From Oscillospiraceae bacterium (GTDB lineage Bacteria > Bacillota > Clostridia > Oscillospirales > Oscillospiraceae): a DNA stretch of 32,888 nucleotides. Position numbers and translations under genes: made by a program. The DNA lies in NCBI GenBank assembly GCA_017428565.1, contig JAFRQP010000030.1:1-32888 (forward strand), read 5' to 3'. The notes beneath the pieces were generated by a model that was not told the DNA's origin, made no database searches, and saw only the letters and a list, made by a program, of their open reading frames with translations. Shown here piece after piece: positions 7,342 to 15,237 of this stretch; positions within the stretch are counted from its first letter, which is position 1; each line of letters opens with the position of its first letter.

Positions 7342-9030
7342 TCATTCCCCCGCCAGGTCGATGCGCTTGTCGCAGATCGAGAGGGCGGCGGGGCGGTGGG
7401 TCACGATGAGAACGGTCTGATCCGTCATGGCGCGCAGATTTTCCAGCACGCGCTTTTCCGTCTCCGCGTCCAGGGAGCTGGTGGCCTCGTCCAGCAGCAG
7501 CACGGGCCGGTCGGAAAACACCGCCCGGGCGATGGCGATGCGCTGCATCTGCCCCTCGGAGAGGCCGGCGCCGCTCTCGCCCAGAGAGCTGTCCAGGCCC
7601 TTGTCCAGAGCTGCCACAAAGTCCTCCGCGCAGGCAACGCGCAGCGCCCGCCAAAGCTCCTGCTCCTTCCGCATGCCCTCCGCGTCCCCAAAGGCCACGA
7701 TCTCCCGGATCGTGCCGCTGAGGAGCTGGTTGCCCTGGGGCACATAGGCGAAGAGCCCGCGCCAGGAGGCGTCCAGGGGCTGCTCCCCCGCGGCGCCGTC
7801 CACATAGCGCTCTCCGCTGTCCAGGGGATAGAGGCTCATCAAAAGCTTCAGCGCCGTGCTCTTGCCGCTGCCGGAGTGCCCGGTAAAGGCCGCAAACTCG
7901 CCCTTGCGCAGCTCCAGGAACAGATGCTCCAGCACCACGGGCATGGGCGCGTCCTCCTCGTCCCGCACCGGGGGCCGGTAGGTAAAGCAGGCGTCCCGCA
8001 GACCCAGGGCGCGGAAATCCTCCCGATAAAAACGGCGAATCTCTTCCAGAGGCCGGGCTCCGACCGCGTCCTCGGGGAAGCGCTCCGCCTCCATAAGACG
8101 CTCGGCGCTGGCCACCATGCTGTAGTACTCGGGCACCAGGCCGGAGATATTGGAGAAGGGCGCCTGGATCTGCCCCACCAGCTGCAGGATCGCCATGAGG
8201 GTACCGTAGCTGAGGCTGCCATGGAGCAGGCCGACGGCGCAGTACACGGCGGCGCCCAGGTAGGCTCCCTGGATCACCAGGCCGAAGCCCAGGTTGCAGA
8301 GGTTCGACACGTGGTTGCGGCGCATGCGGGCGGTCCGGTGGGTCTTCATCCGCTCCTCCGCCAGCTCCTCGCTGCGCTCCTCCACGCCGAAGCTGCGCAC
8401 CACCAGGAGGCTGCCCAGCCGCTCCTGCAGGAAGATGCGCAGGGCGCCGTCCGACTCCTGGATGCGCTTGTGCAGGGCCTTCAGCACCCGGCGGAAGCCG
8501 TAGGTCAGCAGGATCATCAGGATCCCGCCGGGGATCAGGATGGCGGCGAAGCCGGGCTCCAGGATGATGAGGGCCGTCAGCGCGCCCAGAAGGCGCACCA
8601 GCATCCCCGCCAGATTCGGCAGCAGGTTCACCATGGCCTTTGAAACCACGGCGGTGTCGCTGGTCAGACGGTTCATCCACTCTCCCGAGTGGACGGCGGT
8701 CACGGAGGCGTAGTCCTTCCGCAGCAGGCAGGAAAAGAGCCGCTTCTTGAAGCGGTTTTCCAGGCTGGAGGCGGAAAACTCCCGCAAAAAGCGGCTCAGC
8801 GCCCGCAGAGACAGCTGGGCCAGGACCAGCAGCACCAGATACACGGCGCTGCGACGGATCCCCTCCCCGCTGCCGGCCACCGCCGCGTCGATCAGATCCC
8901 GCAGCAGCACGGCGTACAAAACCCCGCTGCCGCCCAGGATCGCCTGCGTCAGCGCGAGAAGGCCGATATAGACTTTGTCTCTCCCCGCGGCGGCGCGCAG
9001 CCAGCGCAGCGAGCTCTGCTGATTTTTCAT
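7342..9030 (-). CDS. ABC exporter, fused membrane and ATPase domains
   Basis: The 562-residue half-transporter has an N-terminal type I exporter membrane domain (about 20-320, with hydrophobic segments near 20-45, 62-78, 138-175 and 245-290) and a C-terminal ATPase domain. Walker A is GHSGSGKS (384-391), the signature is LSEGQ (490-494), Walker B is VLLLDEA (510-516) and the H-loop is THR (544-546). It has no N-terminal C39 peptidase domain. It is the last gene of a five-gene operon with PqqD-like, HPr-kinase-like and S26-peptidase genes, so export of a processed peptide is the natural inference. It starts 4 bases after the peptidase gene stop (ATG at 9030). A longer frame upstream overlaps the peptidase gene and is rejected. 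Confidence 0.9.
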   Translation of the reverse strand: MKNQQSSLRWLRAAAGRDKVYIGLLALTQAILGGSGVLYAVLLRDLIDAAVAGSGEGIRRSAVYLVLLVLAQLSLRALSRFLREFSASSLENRFKKRLFSCLLRKDYASVTAVHSGEWMNRLTSDTAVVSKAMVNLLPNLAGMLVRLLGALTALIILEPGFAAILIPGGILMILLTYGFRRVLKALHKRIQESDGALRIFLQERLGSLLVVRSFGVEERSEELAEERMKTHRTARMRRNHVSNLCNLGFGLVIQGAYLGAAVYCAVGLLHGSLSYGTLMAILQLVGQIQAPFSNISGLVPEYYSMVASAERLMEAERFPEDAVGARPLEEIRRFYREDFRALGLRDACFTYRPPVRDEEDAPMPVVLEHLFLELRKGEFAAFTGHSGSGKSTALKLLMSLYPLDSGERYVDGAAGEQPLDASWRGLFAYVPQGNQLLSGTIREIVAFGDAEGMRKEQELWRALRVACAEDFVAALDKGLDSSLGESGAGLSEGQMQRIAIARAVFSDRPVLLLDEATSSLDAETEKRVLENLRAMTDQTVLIVTHRPAALSICDKRIDLAGE

Positions 9031-9034
9031 GGGC

Positions 9035-9481
9035 TCAGTCCCGTTTCCAAAGCTTCCTGATTCTGCGCCGCACAGCGCGCAGACCGTCCCGCACGAAGAA
9101 GATCCCCGCGCGGACGGGAAAGAAATCGCACCAGAGACGGACATAGCGCCGATAGGCCGGGTCCTCGGCGGTGATGGTCCTTCCGTCCCGCACTACCTGG
9201 GTCATCACGCCCAGGATCTGGCTGTCCCTCACGCTCTCGCCCCGGCGGTGGTTATCTCCCACCACGTAGTAATCCCGCTCCCGCACCTTCAGGATCCGGT
9301 GCAGCACGTACTTCCCGTCCCGCTTGAAGAGGATCACATCATACTTTTTGCAGCGCTCCGGGCCCTTTCTCTCGATGACCATCAGATCCCGGTCCTGCCG
9401 CAGGAGGGGCATCATGCTCCTGCCCTTGTTGGTGAAGACCAGGGTCCCGTTGCGCTCCAGCTCTTCCTCAAAGCTCGTCAT
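9035..9481 (-). CDS. S24/S26-family peptidase of the Ser-His (SipW-like) type
   Basis: The 148-residue protein has the signal-peptidase-like motif GRSMMP with Ser22 as predicted nucleophile, a VILFKRDGKYVLHRI segment whose His61 sits where SipW/Sec11-type enzymes have their general base, and VVGDNHRRGES. Unlike ordinary signal peptidases it has no clear N-terminal membrane anchor. The C-terminus (about 110-148) is basic and amphipathic and could touch the membrane. The ATG at 9481 overlaps the PqqD-like stop by ATGA, and the ABC exporter follows after 4 bases. The inferred role is to cut a leader or precursor recognised by the PqqD-like protein. The substrate is not visible in the window. Confidence 0.82.
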   Translation of the reverse strand: MTSFEEELERNGTLVFTNKGRSMMPLLRQDRDLMVIERKGPERCKKYDVILFKRDGKYVLHRILKVRERDYYVVGDNHRRGESVRDSQILGVMTQVVRDGRTITAEDPAYRRYVRLWCDFFPVRAGIFFVRDGLRAVRRRIRKLWKRD

Positions 9482-9741
9482 GCCAGCGCGCCGATCTCCC
9501 GCAGCTTCTCCACGATCCGGTGCACGTCCTGCTCCACGGTCTCCCGCGGGGCCTCGTACTCCGCCAGCATGGCCTCCACAATGCCCTCCTCGCTGGTCTC
9601 CTTCTTCAGGCAATTGATGATGAAGGCCGCCGTCTCGTTGGAGCGCACCAGGCCGTGAAAGCTCCTGGCCGCGGGTCCCGCCGCCACCATCATCTGCTCC
9701 TTGCCCACGTTGTGGGTGACAAATCCGGGTTTCAGCTTCAT
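9478..9741 (-). CDS. PqqD-like peptide-recognition protein (RRE fold)
   Basis: The 87-residue protein fits the PqqD family: N-terminal beta segments (MKLKPGFVTHNVGKEQMMVA), then LVRSNETAAFIINCLKKE and a helical C-terminus ending VHRIVEKLREIGALA. Such proteins bind the leader of ribosomally made, modified peptides and present them to processing enzymes. GGAGGAAG precedes the ATG at 9741, and both ends overlap neighbours by ATGA (9738-9741 and 9478-9481), so the operon is translationally coupled. No precursor peptide, radical SAM enzyme or cyclase is seen nearby. Confidence 0.85.
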   Translation of the reverse strand: MKLKPGFVTHNVGKEQMMVAAGPAARSFHGLVRSNETAAFIINCLKKETSEEGIVEAMLAEYEAPRETVEQDVHRIVEKLREIGALA

Positions 9742-10481
9742 GTTTCTTCCTCCTGCATTCCCTGATAGGATACTCTGGCCGCCTCCGGCTCCATATTGCA
9801 GCCCAGGCGGTAACATTTCACTTCTGTGCCCAGGCGCTCCAAAAGCGAGAGCACCAGGGGCATTTTTTCCGGCTGACGCGGCCGGTAGCACTGCTGAAAC
9901 AGCATGGGGAAGGCGTCCTCCAGCGAGATGGGCTCGATGTGGTTCCCCTCGTCCCGGCTGAGGATGCACAGCGCCTTCAGCGGGGCGGACAGATTGCCGC
10001 CTAACCGGTGCTTGCCGTTCCAGGGGGTGCCGAAGGCCGTGACGCCCTCCTCGCTCACGCGCAGAAGGGGCTTGTCGTCGTTGATCATCACCGCCCGCTC
10101 CCCGAAAAGCTCCCGCCAGAGGCGGGTGTGGGTGCTCTTGCCGGTGCCGCTTTTGGCGGTAAAGAGATAGGCCTGCCCGTCCACCGCGACGACGGAGCCG
10201 TGGAGCAGCAGCACCTCCCGTTCCACCAGCGCCTCCGCCAGCTTCCGGTAGAGGGCAAGGGTCTCCAGATAGGCGTCCGAAAAACGAATGGGCTCCAGAC
10301 CCTCCGCCGCGCGGCTCTCCGCGTCCAGCTCCCGCTCCCGGTCGATATCCTCCGGCTGCATCTCCACCGTCAGCTCCGGCTCCTCCTCACAGAGCCAGTC
10401 CCGCAGGAAGCGCCGCAGCTCCGGGTGCACGGCCCGGATCAAAATCGGCAGATCTGCCAGCTTTGCCGTAAACTCAGTCAT
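9738..10481 (-). CDS. HPr-kinase-like P-loop protein of a PqqD cassette
   Basis: The 247-residue protein has the P-loop AKSGTGKST (109-117) within LLLHGSVVAVDGQAYLFTAKSG and an INDDKPLL segment (133-140), both typical of the HprK C-terminal kinase-like fold found in peptide-modification clusters, including lasso-peptide kinases. The regulatory N-terminal domain of true HPr kinase is absent and is replaced by a unique Glu-rich stretch (1-70). A peptide or small-molecule phosphotransfer role is inferred, not shown. The ATG at 10481 follows GGAGAAGAGG and overlaps the previous gene by 8 bases. Confidence 0.82.
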   Translation of the reverse strand: MTEFTAKLADLPILIRAVHPELRRFLRDWLCEEEPELTVEMQPEDIDRERELDAESRAAEGLEPIRFSDAYLETLALYRKLAEALVEREVLLLHGSVVAVDGQAYLFTAKSGTGKSTHTRLWRELFGERAVMINDDKPLLRVSEEGVTAFGTPWNGKHRLGGNLSAPLKALCILSRDEGNHIEPISLEDAFPMLFQQCYRPRQPEKMPLVLSLLERLGTEVKCYRLGCNMEPEAARVSYQGMQEEET

Positions 10482-11448
10482 CCTCTTCTCCGTTCCACTC
10501 GGCATAGATTTCCTGGAGCTCCTCGTCCACCACACGGATCCGCTCGTCCAGCTCCGCCTTCTCGATCTCCCAAACCGCCCGGGCCTGGGCAGCGCCGTTC
10601 AGCGTCGGGTCGTGCAGGTCCCGGGCCGTCAGAAAGCCCGTCACCCGCAATTCCCCGCTGTCCAGATAGGGCTGGATGAAGTTCAGCATGTTCAGAAAGG
10701 ACTCCGCCGTGTACGTTTCCCGCCCCTCGGTGAAGCGGACGGTATAGCAGTGCTCGCCGTGCTTGCCGATCACGTCGCGGATCTGGTCACGAACGCCGTT
10801 GTAGTTCCAGGGGTGGGCGCCGGTGAGCCACAGCTCTCCCTCCACCTCGCCGCCGATCAGCGGGCGGAAGCTCTCTCCGTGGTGGACCGCCACGGTAAAG
10901 CCGGCGGCCAGGATCTGCCCGTCCAGCGCGGCGTCATAGCTGTCCTCCGGGAAGTACACGGCTTTGGGCTTCTGCAGCCCCGCGGCGGAAAGCCGCTCGC
11001 TCATGCTCCGGTCCCAGGCGGGAAAGTCCCCGCTCTTGTCATAGATCAGGCAGCTCTCCCAGTCGGCGGCCAGGAGCCGGTCATAGTCCTCCCGGGTGAT
11101 GCGCCCCGGGTCCCCGGGGAAATTCCCCTCGCCAAGCCCCAGGACGCCGCTGATCCCCCGCTCCTGCAGGGCGGGAAAGAGCTCCGTCATCAGCAGCGGG
11201 TCCAGCTCCAGGAACAGCAGCTGCTCCGTGGCGACGGAGCGCGCGGCCTGATCCACTTCGTTCTGGCGCCGGTCCCGCTGGATGGTAAGCCTGTCCCGCT
11301 CCAGCTCCAGAGGCTCCGCCCGCAGCAGGAACTCCTCCCGCGCGGCATTGGCTCGGCGCGCCTTGTATTCCACATAGCCCAGGCCCGCCAGGACCGCCAC
11401 AGTCAGGAGGATGATCACCCAGCGATGCCACCGACCTTCTCTTCTCAT
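10474..11448 (-). CDS. Membrane-anchored protein with a coiled coil and a polysaccharide-deacetylase-like domain
   Basis: The 324-residue protein begins with a basic segment and one membrane helix (about 9-26). A charged heptad-like coiled coil follows (about 30-70, REEFLLRAEPLELERDRL), and then a domain whose pattern (ELFPALQERGISGVLGLGEGNF, then SERLSAAGLQKPKAVYFPED) recalls NodB/polysaccharide-deacetylase folds. The usual catalytic Asp-Asp and HxxxH motifs are not obvious, so it may be a non-catalytic relative. A C-terminal helix (about 285-320) is Glu-rich. It is the first gene of the cassette, just behind a strong promoter, and its tail overlaps the kinase-like gene by 8 bases. The ATG at 11448 has GGGGAG about 10 bases upstream. 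Confidence 0.6.
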   Translation of the reverse strand: MRREGRWHRWVIILLTVAVLAGLGYVEYKARRANAAREEFLLRAEPLELERDRLTIQRDRRQNEVDQAARSVATEQLLFLELDPLLMTELFPALQERGISGVLGLGEGNFPGDPGRITREDYDRLLAADWESCLIYDKSGDFPAWDRSMSERLSAAGLQKPKAVYFPEDSYDAALDGQILAAGFTVAVHHGESFRPLIGGEVEGELWLTGAHPWNYNGVRDQIRDVIGKHGEHCYTVRFTEGRETYTAESFLNMLNFIQPYLDSGELRVTGFLTARDLHDPTLNGAAQARAVWEIEKAELDERIRVVDEELQEIYAEWNGEEDD

Positions 11449-11503
11449 GGTTATTTGACTCCCCGTTTTCCTCGTTTCAATACCTTCCCAGTATATCCAA
11501 GTT

Positions 11504-11532
11504 ATTATACCAGAGTTGGGAAAATTGGTCAA
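11504..11532 (-). promoter_or_regulatory. Strong promoter of the PqqD/peptidase/ABC operon
   Basis: On the minus strand TTGACC (11532-11527) and a consensus TATAAT (11509-11504) are separated by 17 bases, about 55 bases upstream of the first gene. Confidence 0.85.
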
Positions 11533-11582
11533 TCGCCGCCCCTGGTTTTTTCACTTTTTCCCCGCTTTTCCCCTTCGCCCGG

Positions 11583-11611
11583 TTGACCTTTTGCCGGAAG
11601 TATGATATCTT
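11583..11611 (+). promoter_or_regulatory. Promoter of galK-galT
   Basis: TTGACC (11583-11588) and TATCTT (11606-11611) are 17 bases apart, 37 bases before the galK ATG. No CcpA-type site was recognised nearby. Confidence 0.65.
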
Positions 11612-11647
11612 CACCGTGGATTATTGTGTTATATGGAGGATCTGCAT

Positions 11648-12832
11648 ATGATTGATACCCTCAAGCGGCGCTTCGAGGAGAGCTTCTCCCGGCCCGCCCG
11701 CTACGTCTTCTCCGCCCCCGGCCGCACGGAGCTGGGCGGCAACCACACCGACCACCAGCTGGGCCGGGTGCTGGCCGGCGCCGTCAGCGTGGATACCCTG
11801 GCCGCCGTCGCCCCCAACGGGGAGCCGGTGATCCGCGTCCAGTCCGAGGGCTATCCTCTCTGCACCGTGGCCCTCTCCGCGCTCGCTCCCGACGAGGCCG
11901 AGTTTGGCAGCACCACCTCTCTCATCCGGGGCGTGGCCGGGCGCATCGCCGCGCTGGGTCATCCCGTCTCCGGCTTTGACGCCTTTGTCACTTCCCGGGT
12001 GCTTCCGGGCAGCGGGCTCTCCTCTTCCGCCGCCTTTGAGGTGCTGATCGGCACCATCATCAACCACCTGGACGGCTGCGGTCTCGACGCCGTTCAGATC
12101 GCCCAGATCGGCCAGTACGCCGAGAACGTCTTCTTCGGCAAGCCCTGCGGGCTGATGGATCAGATGGCCTCCTCCGTGGGCGGCATCGTGACCATCGACT
12201 TTGCCGACCGGGAGCATCCCGTGGTGGAGCCGCTGGACTTCGACTTTGCCTCCTGCGGCCACGCCCTCTGCATCGTGAACTCCGGCGCCGACCACGCCGA
12301 TCTCACCGATGAGTACGCCGCCATTCCCCGGGAAATGGGGGAGGTCTGCCGCGTCTTCGGCAAGGAGCATCTGCGGGAGGTGGACGAGGCGGCGTTCTAC
12401 GCCCGTCTCCCCGAGGTGCGTGCCGCCGCGGGCGACCGGGCCGCTCTGCGCGCCATGCACTTTTTTGACGAGAACCGCCGGGTGGAAAAGGAAGTGGCGG
12501 CCCTCCGGGACCATGACTTCGCCCGCTTCCTCACGCTTGTCACCGAGTCCGGCCGCTCCAGCTGGCTCTATCTGCAGAACGTGATCCCCACGGGCAGCAC
12601 CCGCCACCAGGAGCTGGCGCTGAGTCTGGCGCTGGCCTCCCGTCTGCTGGAGGGCCGGGGCGCCTGCCGGGTCCACGGCGGCGGCTTTGCCGGAACGATC
12701 CAGGCCTTTGTTCCCCTGGATCTGCTGGAGAGCTTCAAGGCCGGCATGGAGGCGGTGCTGGGCGCGGGCAGCTGCCAGGTGCTCTCCATCCGCCCCGAGG
12801 GCGGCATTCTGCTGGAGGAGGTGCAGGGATGA
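11648..12832 (+). CDS. galK: Galactokinase (GHMP kinase), divergent sugar-site clade
   Basis: The enzyme phosphorylates galactose to galactose-1-phosphate, the first committed step of the Leloir pathway. The 394-residue GHMP kinase has the N-terminal substrate motif GRTELGGNHTDHQ (25-37), the phosphate-binding loop LPGSGLSSSAAF (119-130) and the C-terminal motif VHGGGFAGTIQAF. Classical galactokinases read GEHTDY where this protein reads GNHTDH, so the Glu that usually contacts the sugar is Asn. The neighbouring galT supports galactose as substrate, but a related sugar is possible. The ATG at 11648 follows GGAGG (11635-11639). An in-frame ATG at the GGAGG itself is less likely. The stop overlaps galT by ATGA. 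Confidence 0.88.
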   Translation: MIDTLKRRFEESFSRPARYVFSAPGRTELGGNHTDHQLGRVLAGAVSVDTLAAVAPNGEPVIRVQSEGYPLCTVALSALAPDEAEFGSTTSLIRGVAGRIAALGHPVSGFDAFVTSRVLPGSGLSSSAAFEVLIGTIINHLDGCGLDAVQIAQIGQYAENVFFGKPCGLMDQMASSVGGIVTIDFADREHPVVEPLDFDFASCGHALCIVNSGADHADLTDEYAAIPREMGEVCRVFGKEHLREVDEAAFYARLPEVRAAAGDRAALRAMHFFDENRRVEKEVAALRDHDFARFLTLVTESGRSSWLYLQNVIPTGSTRHQELALSLALASRLLEGRGACRVHGGGFAGTIQAFVPLDLLESFKAGMEAVLGAGSCQVLSIRPEGGILLEEVQG

Positions 12833-14310
12833 AGGGATATCTTGACGCGCTGGTGGATTACGCGCTGGTACACGGCCTGATCCAGGAGGGCGACGAGCTC
12901 TGGGCCTATAACCGCCTGCTGGAGACGATGGAGCTGGACGAGGCCGAGGGCGAGCCTGTTACGGCGGAGCTGCCGGAGATCCTGGAAAAGCTCACCGACG
13001 ACGCGGTGCGCCGGGGTCTCGTCGAGGACAACGTCACCGCCCGGGATCTCTTCGACACCAAGCTCATGGGCGCCATCCTGCCCCCGCCCCACGAGGTGCG
13101 GGCCATCTTCCGGGCGCTGTACGAGCACAGCCCCGAAAGCGCCACCGACTGGTACTATCAGTTCAGCTGCGACTCCAACTATATCCGCCGGGACCGGATC
13201 GCCAGGGACCGCAAGTGGGTCTATCCCTGCGAATACGGCGACCTGGACATCACCATCAACCTCTCCAAGCCCGAGAAGGATCCCCGGGCCATCGCCGCGG
13301 CGCGCCTCGCGCCCCAGAGCGGCTACCCCAAGTGCCTGCTCTGCGCGGAAAACGAAGGCTACGCCGGGCGCATGAACCACCCGGCCCGGCAGAATCACCG
13401 CATCATCCCCCTGGAGATCAACGGCTCCCCCTGGTACTGGCAGTACTCCCCCTATGTGTACTACAACGAGCACTGCATCGTCTTCAACGCCCAGCACACT
13501 CCCATGAAGATCGACAAAGCCGCCTTCCTGAAGCTGCTGGACTTCGTCACCCAGTTCCCCCACTACTTCGTGGGCTCCAACGCGGATCTGCCCATCGTGG
13601 GCGGCTCCATCCTGAGCCACGACCACTTCCAGGGCGGGCACTACGAGTTCGCCATGGCCAAGGCTCCTGTGGAGACGCCGGTGGTCTTCCGGGGCTATGA
13701 TGACGTCCAGGCGGGCCTGGTGAAGTGGCCCATGTCGGTGATCCGCATCACCGGGCCGGACCGCTTCCGTCTGGCGGAGCTGGCGGACAAGATCCTGGGC
13801 TGCTGGCGGGGCTATACCGACGCGGAGGCGACGATCTTCGCCGAGACCGAGGGCGTGCCCCACAACACCATCACCCCCATCGCCCGCCGGCGGGGCCGTC
13901 AGTACCAGCTGGATCTGGTGCTGCGCAACAATCTGACCACGGAGGAATTCCCTCTGGGTCTCTACCATCCCCACCAGAACCTGCACCACATCAAGAAAGA
14001 GAACATAGGCCTCATCGAGGTCATGGGTCTGGCCGTGCTGCCCAGCCGCCTGAAGACGGAGCTGGAGGAGCTACGCCGGGCGATCCTGGCGGGCGAGGAC
14101 CTGCGCGCAAATCCCCTCACCGCCGCACACGCCGACTGGGCGGAGGAGCTGAAGGGCCGCCACGCCTTCACCGAGGAAAACACCGAAGCCATCCTCCAAC
14201 AGGAGGTGGGCGAAGTGTTCATGCAGGTGCTCACGGACGCCGGCGTCTACAAGCGGACGGATTTCGGCAAGGCCGCTTTCCTGCGCTTTATTGATTATGT
14301 AAACCAATAG
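12829..14310 (+). CDS. galT: UDP-glucose--hexose-1-phosphate uridylyltransferase, Gram-positive type
   Basis: The enzyme exchanges UMP between UDP-glucose and galactose-1-phosphate. The 493-residue length and motifs match the Firmicutes GalT (GalT2-like) family rather than the shorter E. coli type: DWYYQFSCDSNYIR, YPKCLLCAENEGYAGR, GGSILSHDHFQGG with the catalytic His region, and GLYHPHQNLHHIKKENIGLIEVMG. The Cys pair in YPKCLLC could bind a metal. It overlaps galK by four bases (ATGA), so the two are translationally coupled. The last codons (FIDYVNQ) are AT-rich, unlike the rest of the gene, and contain a XerD-arm-like TTATGTAAACC. A bidirectional hairpin terminator follows. Confidence 0.95.
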   Translation: MKGYLDALVDYALVHGLIQEGDELWAYNRLLETMELDEAEGEPVTAELPEILEKLTDDAVRRGLVEDNVTARDLFDTKLMGAILPPPHEVRAIFRALYEHSPESATDWYYQFSCDSNYIRRDRIARDRKWVYPCEYGDLDITINLSKPEKDPRAIAAARLAPQSGYPKCLLCAENEGYAGRMNHPARQNHRIIPLEINGSPWYWQYSPYVYYNEHCIVFNAQHTPMKIDKAAFLKLLDFVTQFPHYFVGSNADLPIVGGSILSHDHFQGGHYEFAMAKAPVETPVVFRGYDDVQAGLVKWPMSVIRITGPDRFRLAELADKILGCWRGYTDAEATIFAETEGVPHNTITPIARRRGRQYQLDLVLRNNLTTEEFPLGLYHPHQNLHHIKKENIGLIEVMGLAVLPSRLKTELEELRRAILAGEDLRANPLTAAHADWAEELKGRHAFTEENTEAILQQEVGEVFMQVLTDAGVYKRTDFGKAAFLRFIDYVNQ

Positions 14311-14349
14311 AGTTTACGATAATATACGATCATTGTTCTTATGTAAACT
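14295..14349. other. Cluster of three XerD-arm-like motifs (dif half-sites)
   Basis: TTATGTAAACC lies at 14295-14305 inside the last codons of galT. An inverted, imperfect AGTTTACGATAA is at 14311-14322, and TTATGTAAACT is at 14339-14349. The last is identical to the XerD arm of the B. subtilis dif site. The second and third form an inverted pair with a 16-base spacer. No XerC arm at the correct 6-base spacing is visible, so this is not a complete dif. Confidence 0.55.
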
Positions 14350-14357
14350 CAACGGAC

Positions 14358-14397
14358 AACAGCAAGCTCCCTGCCGCACGGCAGGGAGCTTGCTGTT
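14358..14397. terminator. Bidirectional terminator between galT and the lar operon
   Basis: A perfect 18-base-pair stem (14358-14375 with 14380-14397) with loop GCAC. The TAA stop of the convergent pyrophosphatase-like gene lies within its right edge. T-tracts are weak on both sides. Confidence 0.75.
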
Positions 14398-14719
14398 ATA
14401 GCTCGATCTCGCTCTGAAAAAACCGCTCCTGGAAATCCACGGCGGCGGCGATCTGCTCTTTTGTAAAGCGGCTGCCCTCCGGGGCGACCACCCACTTGTC
14501 CTCCACGTCGTCCAGACGGCGGATCCGGGCGATCAGCTGCCCGGTAAAGCGCTCCAGAGGCCGGTCCACGCCCAGGATATAAGCGTCCTGCTCCTCCCCG
14601 TCTCCGCCCAGGACGCTGGGGACGAAGCCGTAATTCACCGGGTAGATCAAATCCGGATACTCAGGGTGGGCGCTGCCGAGAGGGCGGTCCACCGCCACCG
14701 TAACAGTCCTGCCGATCAC
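14396..14719 (-). CDS. Small inorganic-pyrophosphatase-like protein
   Basis: This 107-residue protein belongs to a short Clostridia/Bacilli family annotated as inorganic pyrophosphatase (it begins IGRTVTVAVDRPLGS). It keeps traces of the family I core: LIYPVNYGFVPSVLGGDGEEQDAYILG in place of the DxDPxD region, and RLDDVEDKWVVAP resembling the later Asp/Lys motif. The full set of metal-binding Asp residues of family I enzymes is not present, so activity is uncertain. The start is GTG at 14719, overlapping the kinase-like gene by GTGA. As the last gene of the nickel-pincer operon it could remove pyrophosphate released by LarE and LarC. Confidence 0.7.
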   Translation of the reverse strand: MIGRTVTVAVDRPLGSAHPEYPDLIYPVNYGFVPSVLGGDGEEQDAYILGVDRPLERFTGQLIARIRRLDDVEDKWVVAPEGSRFTKEQIAAAVDFQERFFQSEIEL

Positions 14720-15237
14720 AGCCGGCCCTCCTCGAAGAGGCGCAGGGCGGCGTCCACCTGCCGCTGGTTTTCCAGCAGGTGGCTCTTCTGCGGGTACCGC
14801 CGCACCACGTCCCGCATGTTCCGCTTCTTCTCCTGTGTGCAGCCACGCCGCAGCACCCAGTCGGCGAAATCCCGGTCCAGCCTCTCCGTGCAGCCCTCGG
14901 CCATATCCGGGCGGGTCTGTCCCCGATAACGCCGGTAGCGGCGGCACACCCGTGCAAAGCGGGTGAAGCGGTTGAAGAGCAGGATCCAGATCTGATCCGC
15001 CTCCTCCAGCCGCCGCTCGTAGGAAAGCTTGGTGTAGTTCCCGTCGATGATCCAGGCCAAATGGGAGTCCAGAAACTCTTCCACCATGGCCTGCTTCTCC
15101 TCCGGGGGACGGATCTCCCAGTCCGGGAGAAACTGCACATTATCCAAGTGCAGCACCGGGGCCCCGGTGAGCTCCGACAGCGTTTTCGCCAGAGTGGACT
15201 TGCCGGAGCCGGCAAAGCCCAGGATCGCAATCTTCAA
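14716..15237 (-). CDS. P-loop nucleotide kinase-like protein (adenylate kinase/FlaR-like)
   Basis: The 173-residue protein starts with the Walker A motif GFAGSGKST (7-15) and has the LHLDNVQFLPDW and WIIDGNY segments of the 'topology modulation'/adenylate-kinase-like family, with basic stretches CRRYRRYRG and EKKRNMRDVVRRYP that may form the phosphate-binding lid. The substrate is unknown. The start is TTG at 15237, created by the TTGA overlap with larC. Position in the lar operon suggests recycling of AMP or CMP, but small kinases of this family are common and the link is only by context. Confidence 0.75.
   Translation of the reverse strand: MKIAILGFAGSGKSTLAKTLSELTGAPVLHLDNVQFLPDWEIRPPEEKQAMVEEFLDSHLAWIIDGNYTKLSYERRLEEADQIWILLFNRFTRFARVCRRYRRYRGQTRPDMAEGCTERLDRDFADWVLRRGCTQEKKRNMRDVVRRYPQKSHLLENQRQVDAALRLFEEGRL

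Noticed and set aside
7342-11448. A lasso-peptide gene cluster
   Set aside because: The PqqD-like, kinase-like and exporter genes fit, but the asparagine-synthetase-like cyclase, the transglutaminase-like protease and a precursor gene are absent from the window.
14278-14349. A complete dif site at the galT terminator region
   Set aside because: The XerD arm is perfect at 14339, but the 11 bases that should form the XerC arm six bases upstream do not resemble any XerC arm. The other motif copies also lack it.
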